Assembly (NCBI RefSeq): GCF_001029435.1
Contig: NZ_LDOV01000022.1
Span: 1 to 64,000 of the forward strand
Reading direction: 5' to 3'
Length of the DNA stretch: 64,000 nt
Source of the DNA: Photobacterium aphoticum
GTDB taxonomy: Bacteria > Pseudomonadota > Gammaproteobacteria > Enterobacterales > Vibrionaceae
The notes beneath the pieces were generated by a model. That model was not told the DNA's origin. It saw nothing but the letters and a program-made list of their open reading frames with translations, and did no database searches. The translations under genes were made by a program, and so were the position numbers. This document shows, one piece after another, positions 35,481 through 44,582 of this stretch; position 1 is the stretch's first letter, and every line of letters starts with the position of its first letter.

Positions 35481-36914
35481 TTAGTGTTTTATTATTGTTG
35501 AAATAGGCGTAGTGCGAAGCTGGCTAAGATTCTCGTACAAGCTAGCCGTGCGTGTTTCACCCAACATCGGGGTCACACACTGGAAGAACTTGTGGGCGAT
35601 ATCTTGCTCAGACAACGGTTTTTCCGGGTTGCCTTTGGCTAAGTCATTGGCAAAGTGCAATGTCTTACCGTCTTTGGTGGTAATAGCCAATTTTGCTGGT
35701 GCGGTACCAATAAAACCGAGCTTAGCCAGTTCCGGATCAATCTCCATATGAATACGGCGGATCCAATCCTGAATCGTCTCATCCTGTACGGCTTGATCGG
35801 TAAACTGTGACAGACCCACTTGACCATAATGCAGGCGTGCGGCCAGTGCATATTGCATTGAGAATTTCGCTTCAATGGCGTTAGTCGGGGCATTGCAGAC
35901 CAGTTCACGCGGGCCAAGTAAGCTGACACCCACGTCAATGCGTTCAATGTTATCGGCCTGAATACCGTGGTGTTCGATAGCATCCGTCAAACAGTCAATC
36001 GCTGGGTGAGAGCCGCTGCAGCACGGGTATTGTTTGAACACGACGCCCGGGGTGAGGATGTCCCATTCTGTCATGCTGGCTACCGAAGGAGCATCCAGCG
36101 TCAGGCCAGTAAAACACGCGGCAAAGCCATCGGCATTTTCCAGCACATCGATACGACCGGTGACACCCAATTGCGCCAATTCCAGCGCATTGATGCCATT
36201 AAAGGCGGCCATACCCGCATGCAGGGCTTTGGTCTGGCTGCCAAAGTTGCCGCGTACGCCAGATGCCATGGAGGCCGCAATCGCCAATGCATGGCTTAAC
36301 GTGTGAGCATTGACCTTCAGCACTTTTGCTGCCGCAATCACGGCACCGAAAATGCCAATCACCGGTGTGGTGTGCCAACCTTGTTCAGACAGGTTAGGCA
36401 TCAGCAGGCGGGCAATTTTGTGTTGTCCTTCAATGGCCGTCACGTAGGCCAGCAGCGCTTCATCACCGAGCAGAGCCTCATCACCCAGAAGGTCTTGATT
36501 CAGCATCACGCTTTCTGCCGCCGCCATGACCGCTGGGGCAATGGTGACCGTAGGGTGACCAATGGTTGCCCAGCTGACATCATCAAAATCTAAGGCGTGA
36601 GAGGCCACACCATTGGCATACGCGGCGTAGGCCATGCTGGCGGTTTGTTCGGTGCCCAGAATACGACATGGTCCCTGTGTCACGCGGCCGCCGACGAACG
36701 CCTGAATGTTTTTTGATACGGGCATGTCACTGCCCGGGATTGTCACGGCGAAGTAATCAATCATCGCCGTTTGTGCCACGTCTAACGCTTCCGTGGGAAT
36801 CGCATCTAACGTCAAGTCACAGCACCATTGCGCCAGTTGGGCTAAAAACGGTTGGTGTGTGCGGGTACTCTCTGCGCTGGTATTCTGTGTGTTGGTATTC
36901 ATCGATGTGCTCAT
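35481..36914 (-). CDS. MmgE/PrpD family protein
   Basis: A 477-aa protein of the family that includes 2-methylcitrate dehydratase, cis-aconitate decarboxylase and iminodisuccinate epimerase. Typical segments are YANGVASHALDFDDVSW near residue 95-110, the helical core with HALAIAASMASG, and VFKQYPCCSGSHPAIDC. Its ATG overlaps the stop of the upstream lyase gene (ATGA), so the two are coupled. Paired with a fumarase/aspartase-type lyase it may epimerise or isomerise the lyase substrate; the exact reaction is unknown. Confidence 0.9.
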   Translation of the reverse strand: MSTSMNTNTQNTSAESTRTHQPFLAQLAQWCCDLTLDAIPTEALDVAQTAMIDYFAVTIPGSDMPVSKNIQAFVGGRVTQGPCRILGTEQTASMAYAAYANGVASHALDFDDVSWATIGHPTVTIAPAVMAAAESVMLNQDLLGDEALLGDEALLAYVTAIEGQHKIARLLMPNLSEQGWHTTPVIGIFGAVIAAAKVLKVNAHTLSHALAIAASMASGVRGNFGSQTKALHAGMAAFNGINALELAQLGVTGRIDVLENADGFAACFTGLTLDAPSVASMTEWDILTPGVVFKQYPCCSGSHPAIDCLTDAIEHHGIQADNIERIDVGVSLLGPRELVCNAPTNAIEAKFSMQYALAARLHYGQVGLSQFTDQAVQDETIQDWIRRIHMEIDPELAKLGFIGTAPAKLAITTKDGKTLHFANDLAKGNPEKPLSEQDIAHKFFQCVTPMLGETRTASLYENLSQLRTTPISTIIKH

Positions 36915-38335
36915 TGTTGTTCTTCCTGGTAACGGCGAATAGCAGCCGCACTTTTCGCAGGATCCGTCATTACCATTGGGTCCAGCAGGTAATCGGCTTG
37001 TTCTGGTGTCAGGATACCTTGCTCCAGCACCACATCACGTACGCGCTTGTTCTGATCAAATGCTGCGCTTGCCACCTGACAACCCACTTTGTAGCCAAAC
37101 AGAGAGGCAATCACTGTTGCTAGCGCGGTACTTTTCTCTGCGTATTCACGGGCGACGTCAACGTTAGGTTCGATATCCGCAATACATTTCTCGATAAACA
37201 GTGGCAGGGTATTGGTCAGCAACTGGATAGATTCAAACAGGGATTTGATGATCACCGGTTCCCATACGTTCAAATCCAATTCGCCGCCTTCTACAGCCAT
37301 GGTGATAGCCGTATCGTTACCAATGATTTGATAGGCGATTTGGTTAACCAGCTCTGGCATTACAGGGTTGATCTTACCCGGCATGATAGAAGAGCCCGGC
37401 TGCACGGCTGGCAGGATCAGTTCATTGAAACCGGCGCGAGGGCCAGAGCTTTGAATGCGGAAGTCGGTCGCCATTTTTGACAGGAACACCGCCAGCTTTT
37501 TCACCTGCGCTGCGACTTCTAAGTAACCGTCACCGTTTTGCAGGCCATCGAAGAAGTTTTCTTCTGCCACATACGGGGTGTCAGTCAATGCTTGCAGCTC
37601 TTCGTACACACGGTCTAAATAACCTTCGTGGGTAGACAGCCCCGTACCCACAGCCGTTGCGCCCAAAGGCAGTTCTAAGTTGCCACGGTTAGCAGTGATC
37701 AGCGCTTGGTGCAGGCGTTTAACCTGGTGGTAGTAACCGCTGAACTGCTGGCCAAACGTCATTGGTACGGCATCTTGCAAACAGGTGCGCGCCAGCTTCA
37801 CGATGTCGGCAAAGTCTTCGGTTTTTTGTGCCAGTACCGCTTCCAGTTTAGCGACTTCATCAATTAGCCCGTTGACCGCTTGGTAGCTGGTCACTTTCAT
37901 CGCCGCTGGGATCACGTCGTTGGTGGACTGACCCATGTTCACGTGCGTATTCGGGTGTACCGCATCGTAGCCTTTTTGCCCGGTTAAGATTTCATTGGCA
38001 CGGTTAGCCAGTACTTCATTCATGTTCATGTTGGAAGAGGTGCCGCCACCGCCCTGGAACACATCAATCGGGAATTGATCGGCGAATTTGCCGGCAATCA
38101 CTTCTTCACACGCCTGTACAATCGCATCTGCTTGGGCTTTATCCAGTGCCCCAATCGCGTGGTTGGCTTTGGCGGCGGCTTGCTTGAGTACCGCGATAGA
38201 AGCAATGTAGTAAGGCACATCTGAGGCAAGTCGGCCTGAAACCGCAAAATTCAGTCTGGCGCGCTCGGTTTGAATGCCGTAGTACACCGCATCATCCATT
38301 GCCATTTCGCCTAAAAAGTCAGTTTCGATACGCAT
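36911..38335 (-). CDS. Aspartase/fumarase superfamily lyase
   Basis: A 474-aa lyase that removes fumarate or a related product from a substituted succinate. The family signature GSSIMPGKINPVMPE is intact, as are NTHVNMGQSTND and TSSNMNMNEVLANRA. It is close to aspartate ammonia-lyases, but the operon context leaves room for a C-N lyase acting on a larger aspartate derivative. The start at 38335 has AGGAA 8 bp upstream and begins at the conserved RIETDFLGE. It is first in the operon, divergent from a LysR gene. Confidence 0.9.
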   Translation of the reverse strand: MRIETDFLGEMAMDDAVYYGIQTERARLNFAVSGRLASDVPYYIASIAVLKQAAAKANHAIGALDKAQADAIVQACEEVIAGKFADQFPIDVFQGGGGTSSNMNMNEVLANRANEILTGQKGYDAVHPNTHVNMGQSTNDVIPAAMKVTSYQAVNGLIDEVAKLEAVLAQKTEDFADIVKLARTCLQDAVPMTFGQQFSGYYHQVKRLHQALITANRGNLELPLGATAVGTGLSTHEGYLDRVYEELQALTDTPYVAEENFFDGLQNGDGYLEVAAQVKKLAVFLSKMATDFRIQSSGPRAGFNELILPAVQPGSSIMPGKINPVMPELVNQIAYQIIGNDTAITMAVEGGELDLNVWEPVIIKSLFESIQLLTNTLPLFIEKCIADIEPNVDVAREYAEKSTALATVIASLFGYKVGCQVASAAFDQNKRVRDVVLEQGILTPEQADYLLDPMVMTDPAKSAAAIRRYQEEQQ

Positions 38336-38420
38336 AGTGTTTGTTCCTGATAATCTGATAATTAACGTTGTTGGCACACAATGTAGTGAATTTATCGAAA
38401 CGAAAATGGGAGCTTGATCG

Positions 38421-38436
38421 CCTACCGATCAGTAGG
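38421..38436. promoter_or_regulatory. Dyad in the lyase-LysR divergent promoter
   Basis: CCTACCGATCAGTAGG has 5-bp inverted arms (CCTAC/GTAGG), 46 bp before the LysR gene and 86 bp before the lyase gene. It is a plausible LysR-type recognition site, though the spacing is not the exact T-N11-A form. Confidence 0.5.
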
Positions 38437-38481
38437 AATTATCGTAATATTCTCTAGTAGTTTTTCTAATAGTGTTGGGCC

Positions 38482-39408
38482 ATGAAAAAGTTTAATTTCG
38501 ATTTACGCCACCTGAAAGCCTTGATTGCGGTGATAGATACGGGGTCGTTCAGTGCAGCGGCTGAGCAGTTATCACAAACACAATCGGCAGTGTCACAGCT
38601 CGTTTCAAACATAGAAAACAACTTAAACACCCAGTTGCTGGATCGCAGCAAACGCCCGATAAGACCGACGCTGGCAGGGCATGAACTGTATGAATTTGGG
38701 GCAAAATTCATCGCGGAGAGTAAACGTGCGGAAGAGCGGATCCATGCCTTAGACAATCACCAAATGATGCGTTTACGGGTGGGCATGATTGATTCGCTGG
38801 TCAATGTGATTGGTTTGGATCTGTTCCAATTTCTTGAGCCGCGAGTGAATCACGTGAGTTTGGTAACGGGTTTAGCCCCGTCGCTATTAGAAAAACTGAA
38901 GCTCGGCGATCTGGATATTATCCTGACTATGAATCACCTTGAGCCGTCCCGCAACATCACGATCACGCCGATCCTGACAGAGAAATATTTGGCGATTATG
39001 CCGAAGTCGTGGCCAGAGCAATCCCTCAAGTCCCTTTGTAATAACGAACACTATATTTCTTATACCAGCGCCTCACCGACAGGGTCGCAAACACTCGATT
39101 GGTTCAAGTGGCGCAAGCTCAATCCTGCCACGCGTTTTGAAACCTCGCGGGCTGATACCGTATTAGAGCTGATTGATGCAGGTTTAGGCTGGACGTTAGC
39201 GACGCCGGTCTTTTTAGCCCATAACATGGCGATGCTGGATAACATTCAGGTGATGCCGTTACCGGAGCCGGGATTGAGCCGAAGCTTGGCGATTGCGACA
39301 CGGGGCCATGAATTAGAAAGCTTCTCGCTATTGCTGGCTGATGAGATGAAAAGCATCATTGCGAAGAAATTTGAGGGCTTCCTGCCCGAGAGTTGGAAAT
39401 TATTGTGA
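38482..39408 (+). CDS. LysR-family regulator of the lyase operon
   Basis: LysR regulator of 308 aa: N-terminal winged helix (LIAVIDTGSFSAAAEQLSQT, then QSAVSQLVSNIE) and a C-terminal periplasmic-binding-like co-inducer domain (about 95-300). Divergent orientation relative to the lyase/symporter operon is the classic LysR arrangement, so it probably activates that operon in response to its substrate. Confidence 0.9.
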   Translation: MKKFNFDLRHLKALIAVIDTGSFSAAAEQLSQTQSAVSQLVSNIENNLNTQLLDRSKRPIRPTLAGHELYEFGAKFIAESKRAEERIHALDNHQMMRLRVGMIDSLVNVIGLDLFQFLEPRVNHVSLVTGLAPSLLEKLKLGDLDIILTMNHLEPSRNITITPILTEKYLAIMPKSWPEQSLKSLCNNEHYISYTSASPTGSQTLDWFKWRKLNPATRFETSRADTVLELIDAGLGWTLATPVFLAHNMAMLDNIQVMPLPEPGLSRSLAIATRGHELESFSLLLADEMKSIIAKKFEGFLPESWKLL

Positions 39409-39537
39409 TCACGATCTGCTTTTAAATCGGTGAAATAAAGCGGTATCGCTCCCACTATTCAACATTTTTTTACTTTAAATACGCCATAATTTGCAGAGCA
39501 GTAGATAATTATCTTAGATAGACGTTTTGATTAGCGT

Positions 39538-39604
39538 TCAGGTGCTGAGGGCACACAACTCTTTTGGGGATACAACCGAAGGGGGCCCGAGCAACACCTG
39601 AAAA
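39538..39604 (+). other. Structured leader candidate before the GNAT gene
   Basis: Outer arms TTCAGGTGCTG and CAACACCTGAA plus inner GGGC/GCCC pairing enclose about 45 nt, starting 17-20 nt before the GNAT start. It is not followed by a T-tract, so it is not a terminator. I could not match it to a known riboswitch class. Confidence 0.4.
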
Positions 39605-39620
39605 GTAAAAGAGGTATGCG

Positions 39621-40220
39621 ATGGTGGGTAGTGACATCGAATTGTCTTATCGGGTACCTGACGATATGCAATCACAAGTGATCATCAGTATTGTACTCGG
39701 TTTTGCCACGGATCCGGCGATGCGTTGGTGCTGGCCGGATAACGATGTGTACATTAACACGATGCCAAAATGGACGATGGCCAGTGGGGGAAAAGCCTTT
39801 GCCGCTGGGACGGCGCTTTACCATAACGGTTGTGGGGCATTGTGGCTGCCGCCGGGTGTGACGCCGGACGAGCCGATGATGGAATCGTTGATCACTGAAA
39901 CGATCAATCCCGACTTGCATGATACGCTGGCGTTGCTGGGCGAGAAACTGACCCCGTATCAGCCTCATCGTCAACATTGGTATTTACCGCTTATTGGCGC
40001 GGAAAGTACGGCACGCGGGCAGGGCGCGGGAACGGCGTTGATGGAAAGCGTCACACGAGTGTGTGATGAGCAGATGCAGCTGGCGTACCTGATGTGCTCA
40101 AACCCGATGAATGTGGGGTTTTATCAACGACAAGGGTTCGAGGTGATGGATGAAGTGCGCGTGAAAGACTTCCCGTTAATGATCCCGATGGTGCGTTTGC
40201 CGAAAAAGCGACATCGATAA
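39621..40220 (+). CDS. GNAT family acetyltransferase
   Basis: A 199-aa acyl-CoA-dependent N-acetyltransferase. The acetyl-CoA loop (TARGQGAGTALMESV, about 130-144) and the C-terminal NVGFYQRQGFEV strand-helix are clear. The N-terminal part (TMPKWTMASGGKAF and a tryptophan-rich WCWPDND) is of the larger GNAT subtype. The substrate is unknown. Confidence 0.85.
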   Translation: MVGSDIELSYRVPDDMQSQVIISIVLGFATDPAMRWCWPDNDVYINTMPKWTMASGGKAFAAGTALYHNGCGALWLPPGVTPDEPMMESLITETINPDLHDTLALLGEKLTPYQPHRQHWYLPLIGAESTARGQGAGTALMESVTRVCDEQMQLAYLMCSNPMNVGFYQRQGFEVMDEVRVKDFPLMIPMVRLPKKRHR

Positions 40221-40236
40221 AATGCGACACAGACAA

Positions 40237-40264
40237 AAAAGCACAACAAGGCGTTGTGCTTTTT
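40237..40264. terminator. Bidirectional terminator
   Basis: AAAAGCACAAC / GTTGTGCTTTT stem with a 5-nt loop, flanked by A- and T-runs, between the converging GNAT and pepE genes. Confidence 0.9.
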
Positions 40265-40290
40265 GCGTTTTACAGGCATGTAGCGGCTGA

Positions 40291-41025
40291 TTAGCAGTCT
40301 AGCGCCATCAACTCTGTCACATCCGTGCCCGGTGCCACGATTTTGCGTTCTTGATTCAAACGGAACCAATGCAGCGGTTTCTCGTTCGCCGATTCATACG
40401 TCATGGTCTCGCCAGAAACGGCCAGCCATGAACCTTCCGGAATACCGATCACGGATTGATGCGGGTTCACAATCAGGAACTCTTCAATACGCTCGTCACG
40501 GGTTTCCCCCATGTGGCCTTCAATGGTCGCATCAATGTAGTGCGCATTGATTTGGAACGGCACAAAGCCCAACGATGGCGTAATCGCCGCGCTGACAATG
40601 CACATGTCGTTGGTGGTGCGAATGGTTGGTGCACTGATCACGCTACCTGCACTCCAGCCGATGTAAGCCACACCGCGCTGCATAACGGCTTGTTGGATTG
40701 GGCCAATCAGTCCTTGGTCGTGCAGGGTTTTGTTCAATACCCAAGTATTGCCGCCGCTGACAATAATGGCATCTGCCTGGCGAATGGCTTCAACTGGGTC
40801 TTCGGCACGGTGCAGGCCAGTAACGTTAACGTCTAGATGACTCAGGCTCTCTGCGACCATCGCGGTACGATCGTCATGGCTGCCACGGATCACCGCATAC
40901 GGGATCACCACAACATTTTTTACGTTTTTACGGGTTAACAACTCGGTAATTGCAGGCAGGGCAAATTCCATCACCTTGGTGTTGCCAGCGACTTTGCCAT
41001 TGCTCAGAAGTAAGAGATCCATCAT
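40291..41025 (-). CDS. pepE: Dipeptidase E (peptidase S51)
   Basis: Aspartyl dipeptidase of 244 aa that cleaves dipeptides with N-terminal Asp. The nucleophile Ser125 sits in GWSAGS, with the candidate His162 in NAHYIDA. The SGGNTWVL loop is also family-typical. Two adjacent ATGs (41025 and 41022) are possible starts. E. coli PepE has 229 aa. Monocistronic. Confidence 0.92.
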   Translation of the reverse strand: MMDLLLLSNGKVAGNTKVMEFALPAITELLTRKNVKNVVVIPYAVIRGSHDDRTAMVAESLSHLDVNVTGLHRAEDPVEAIRQADAIIVSGGNTWVLNKTLHDQGLIGPIQQAVMQRGVAYIGWSAGSVISAPTIRTTNDMCIVSAAITPSLGFVPFQINAHYIDATIEGHMGETRDERIEEFLIVNPHQSVIGIPEGSWLAVSGETMTYESANEKPLHWFRLNQERKIVAPGTDVTELMALDC

Positions 41026-41275
41026 CTATTCTCTTGTTGGGAAAAACCAGTGCCTGCATCCTAGCGCAAGTTCTCTGTCAGAAAGGTGAATGGCAGCACA
41101 AAAATTCGCAACATGTTGCTGTAACAGTGTGAGTGGTCGTGTTTTGAACGCTTTTGTATGACTTAATCGGTTATTTCAGCAAAATCAGCCATCAAGGCAG
41201 ACTTGGGTTGCCCAATACTGGTGTTGGAGTAAAATCGAGCGAACGAGGGAATAACCAAAATCAGCAGTGAGTATC

Positions 41276-42088
41276 ATGAAAGACGTAATTAGTAGCCTGT
41301 ACGATTCAAAAATGGCCGCGCTGAAAGCCAAAATTGACGCGGAAAAATTCGATGTAAAACTTACCATTGTGACGGTAGGTGACGATCCAGCCAGTAAAGT
41401 GTATGTGCGCAATAAAATTCGCCTGTTCGATGAACTAGGCTTGCCGTGTGAGCACATCACGCTGGATGAAGCCGGCACCACGCAGGCGGATCTAGACGTT
41501 TTGGCTGCCAATGCCGATCACCCAATGTTGTTCCAATTGCCATTACCAAATGGTTTGGTGGCGCCAGATCTACCAGCAGCGGTAGACGTAGACGGCTTCG
41601 GCTCTGAGACACTGGGCCAGCTTGTCTTGGGCAATAACGTTGTGTTGCCGTGTACGGTACAAGCGGTGATCGACATCATCGACAACCATTACGGCGAGAA
41701 CCATTTCGCAGGCCTGAAAGTGGCCGTATTGGGTCGCAGTAACATCGTTGGTAAACCACTGGCGATTGAACTGATCAACCGTCAGAGCACGGTATCCAGC
41801 TTTAATAGCCGCTCAGATTTGGCTGCTGTGGACTGGACTCAGTTCGACGTGATTGTGGTGGCGACCGGTTTCCACGGCACACTGGACAACAGCCAGTTTG
41901 TTGAAGGCCAGTTGATCATTGATGTAGGCATTAACCGTATTGATGGCAAGCTGGTGGGTGATGTTAAACATCATGAAGACGTGGTATCCGCTGCGGCGAT
42001 TACGCCGGTACCGGGTGGCGTAGGCCGTCTGACTTGCCTGCACGTGTTGGGTAACGCCATCAAACTGTGTGAAATGAAGCAGCGTTAA
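41276..42088 (+). CDS. folD: FolD-like methylene-THF dehydrogenase/cyclohydrolase, divergent
   Basis: A 270-aa protein of the bifunctional folate enzyme family (5,10-methylene-THF to 10-formyl-THF). The catalytic Tyr and Lys are present (SKVYVRNKIR), as are QLPLP, DVDGF, the NADP loop GRSNIVGKP and PVPGGVG. It is shorter than E. coli FolD (288 aa), and the usual PCTPxG region reads VLPCTVQAV, so it is divergent and might be a second paralogue. The start is ATG 41276 or GTG 41267; neither has a strong ribosome-binding site. Confidence 0.82.
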   Translation: MKDVISSLYDSKMAALKAKIDAEKFDVKLTIVTVGDDPASKVYVRNKIRLFDELGLPCEHITLDEAGTTQADLDVLAANADHPMLFQLPLPNGLVAPDLPAAVDVDGFGSETLGQLVLGNNVVLPCTVQAVIDIIDNHYGENHFAGLKVAVLGRSNIVGKPLAIELINRQSTVSSFNSRSDLAAVDWTQFDVIVVATGFHGTLDNSQFVEGQLIIDVGINRIDGKLVGDVKHHEDVVSAAAITPVPGGVGRLTCLHVLGNAIKLCEMKQR

Positions 42089-42135
42089 TCGCTGACGGCA
42101 TCAGCTTTATTGAAATTCGCTGATACCAAAGAGAC

Positions 42136-42170
42136 TGCCCCGCGCGTGAAAACGTACGGGGCATTTTTTT
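42136..42170 (+). terminator. Terminator after the folD-like gene
   Basis: TGCCCCG / CGGGGCA stem with inner CGT/ACG pairing, followed by seven T. Confidence 0.92.
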
Positions 42171-42319
42171 GTTTGCTTGTTTCTGTTTGGTTATTTTTAC
42201 GAGCGTATTTTTAGGTGCTTATTGTTATGTGAGCGAGGCATGGTAGTGACAGGGGAGTGACTTCAGGTATACTCCGCGCCCATCATTGTTCTCTATGCTA
42301 AAAACAGACTGTTATCTCT

Positions 42320-43312
42320 ATGAGTCTCTACAATATTGCGAATAAACACCTGACCGCACTGACTCCCACCACGTTTGCCGCAGAAGGCTTGCAAGAGCGT
42401 CAGGATCTTCAAGAAGCCCTGAAAGGCAGTATTCATGCCATTGCGCCAGATTGTTTGGTGATTGCTGAAGAATTTTCAGATTGGGAAGACAGCCGCCGAC
42501 GTATTGATTTGCTGGCGATTGATAAGAACGCCAACTTAGTGGTGATCGAGCTCAAGCGTGATGAAATTGGCGCCCACATGGAGCTGCAGGCTTTGCGTTA
42601 TGCGGCGATGATTTCGACCATGACCTTTGATAAAGCGTGTGAGTATTTTCAGCGCTATTTGCAAAAAGCGGGTAGCGAACAAAATGCCCGCGAGGTGTTG
42701 CTGGATTTTGTTGATCTGGACGAAAGCAGTCTGGATGATTTTGGTAACGATGTGCGCATTGTGCTGGCTTCGGCAGATTTCGGAAAAGAACTGACGACCT
42801 CTGTCTTGTGGTTACGGGATAAAGGCATCGACATCAGCTGTGTGCGATTGACGCCGTACCGTTACAAGGACGATGTGCTGATTAACGCGGAACAGATCAT
42901 TCCGGTACCCGAACTGGAAGAGTATCAAGTGAAGTTTCGTGAAAAGCGCGACGAGCAACGTGTGAGCCGTAAAGGTAAACGAGACTACACCAAATACCGA
43001 TTCCAAGGGCAGGTGTATAACAAGCGTAAATTGGCGTTTGCGGTGTTGTCCCATTGGATTCAATCACATCAGCCAAGCAGCTTGCAGGCGATCAATGCGG
43101 TATTGCAGCCGTATAACCTGAAACGCGTGGTGTCATTGATCAGTGAAGTTCCGGCCAACAATTTGGATCGCTGGTACAGCGCACCGGCCGATCAACTGAC
43201 ATTGGCTTCTGGCGAAGATGTGGTGATTTCCAACCAGTGGGGCGACAACATTCCTCGTTTGCTAGACGCAATGCAGCCTTATGGCATTACAGTAGAGAAA
43301 GTCGAGAGCTAG
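42320..43312 (+). CDS. NucS/DUF91-like PD-(D/E)XK nuclease protein
   Basis: A 330-aa protein whose N-terminal half carries a PD-(D/E)XK core: Asp63 in RRRIDLLAID and Glu77-x-Lys79 in LVVIELKRDE, as in NucS/DUF91 endonucleases. The C-terminal part (from about 225) is a separate basic alpha/beta domain. Possible roles are mismatch or repair nuclease or host-encoded restriction; no methylase is nearby. Monocistronic with its own terminator and normal base composition, so probably a core gene. Confidence 0.78.
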   Translation: MSLYNIANKHLTALTPTTFAAEGLQERQDLQEALKGSIHAIAPDCLVIAEEFSDWEDSRRRIDLLAIDKNANLVVIELKRDEIGAHMELQALRYAAMISTMTFDKACEYFQRYLQKAGSEQNAREVLLDFVDLDESSLDDFGNDVRIVLASADFGKELTTSVLWLRDKGIDISCVRLTPYRYKDDVLINAEQIIPVPELEEYQVKFREKRDEQRVSRKGKRDYTKYRFQGQVYNKRKLAFAVLSHWIQSHQPSSLQAINAVLQPYNLKRVVSLISEVPANNLDRWYSAPADQLTLASGEDVVISNQWGDNIPRLLDAMQPYGITVEKVES

Positions 43313-43353
43313 ACGTAAAAACGAATGGCCGTTTGCGCCAGTGAGTGACATAA

Positions 43354-43378
43354 AAAAGGAGCGATTGTCGCTCCTTTT
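43354..43378. terminator. Bidirectional terminator
   Basis: AAAAGGAGCGA / TCGCTCCTTTT with a 3-nt loop, between the converging nuclease and LysR genes. Confidence 0.9.
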
Positions 43379-43423
43379 CCTTGGTCAGCATGTTAATGGT
43401 TCGTAGTAGAGTTGGCTTCATGC

Positions 43424-44320
43424 TCAACGCCTTTCCTCAAAATGCTTCACCACAAAATCAATCAAAGCGCGTACTTTTTGCGACTGTTCTTTATGGTACG
43501 GATACACCACATACAACGCGTGTTTATCCATTTGCCATTCTGGCAGTAACTCTACCAATTCCCCTGACGCAATGGCTTTTTCCACAAAGAAATCCGGCAG
43601 CAGGGCGATACCGTGTCCCGCACAGGCGGTTTGTGTCAGCGCCAAGCCGCTGTTGACCATGTAGGTGCTGGGCGGCAAATCAATGGTTCTGACTTCATTG
43701 TCTCTCTTGAACGTCCAACGTCGTGCGGTGGATGACAGGCTATAACTGAGCAGAGCATGGTTCACGATGTCATCCGGTGAATCAAAGGCCGGCGCTTTTG
43801 CTATATAGGCCGGTGCAGCACACAGCACACGGCGAATATCGAACAGTTTACGGGAACGCAGACTGGAATTACCCAACTCTCCGCCTCCTCGAATAGCGAC
43901 ATCGACGCCTTGTTCGATCAAATCCATGTATTCATCGCTCATCACCAACTCAATAGTCAGTTCCGGGTGCTCTTGCATGAAGGCACAAATGATCGGGTTG
44001 ATTTCCACAATGCCCAGCGACATCGGTGCGCTGATCTTCAGTTTCCCTTTCAATGTGTGCGATGACTCAATCACGGATTGGTCGGCATTTTTTAACGCAT
44101 CCAGCACATTACAGACCTGCTGATAATACAGCTGGCCGTTATCGGTAATGTGCAGATGACGCGTTGTACGGTTAATGAGCGGGCAACCCAAATAACTTTC
44201 TAATTCATTGATATTACGGCTGACGGCGGCTTTGGACAGGTTTAAATCGTCAGCAGCGGCGACAAAGCTGCCAAGCTCAACCACACGGCGAAAGACGGTA
44301 AGGGCTCTGATTTTATCCAT
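43424..44320 (-). CDS. LysR-family regulator of the redox operon
   Basis: LysR regulator of 298 aa: N-terminal helix-turn-helix (RVVELGSFVAAADDLNLSKA, then AVSRNINELE) and a co-inducer domain of the CrgA/DmlR-like group. It is divergent from the FMN reductase, glutathionyl-hydroquinone reductase and FrnE genes. Similar LysR proteins respond to quinones or electrophiles, which would fit those targets. Confidence 0.9.
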   Translation of the reverse strand: MDKIRALTVFRRVVELGSFVAAADDLNLSKAAVSRNINELESYLGCPLINRTTRHLHITDNGQLYYQQVCNVLDALKNADQSVIESSHTLKGKLKISAPMSLGIVEINPIICAFMQEHPELTIELVMSDEYMDLIEQGVDVAIRGGGELGNSSLRSRKLFDIRRVLCAAPAYIAKAPAFDSPDDIVNHALLSYSLSSTARRWTFKRDNEVRTIDLPPSTYMVNSGLALTQTACAGHGIALLPDFFVEKAIASGELVELLPEWQMDKHALYVVYPYHKEQSQKVRALIDFVVKHFEERR

Positions 44321-44582
44321 GTGATCCTCATGGTGCGGTTTCTATCAGTATTTATCGATTGAAGCGGTGATTCAGATGTAGATGCCACTTCGGTTGGCAA
44401 TAGTCTACGCGGATTAAGGTGATCTATTGTTCCGATTTGGTAAACAATATAGTCACCATTATAGAGTTTATTCACCTTTGTGAGTCAATTATTCTTATCG
44501 TCATTGAAGGGCACGGCGCCGAATCACGCAGCGACCGTTTAGCCGAACGCATAACGCGATAAAAGAACACAGAGGTCATTCC

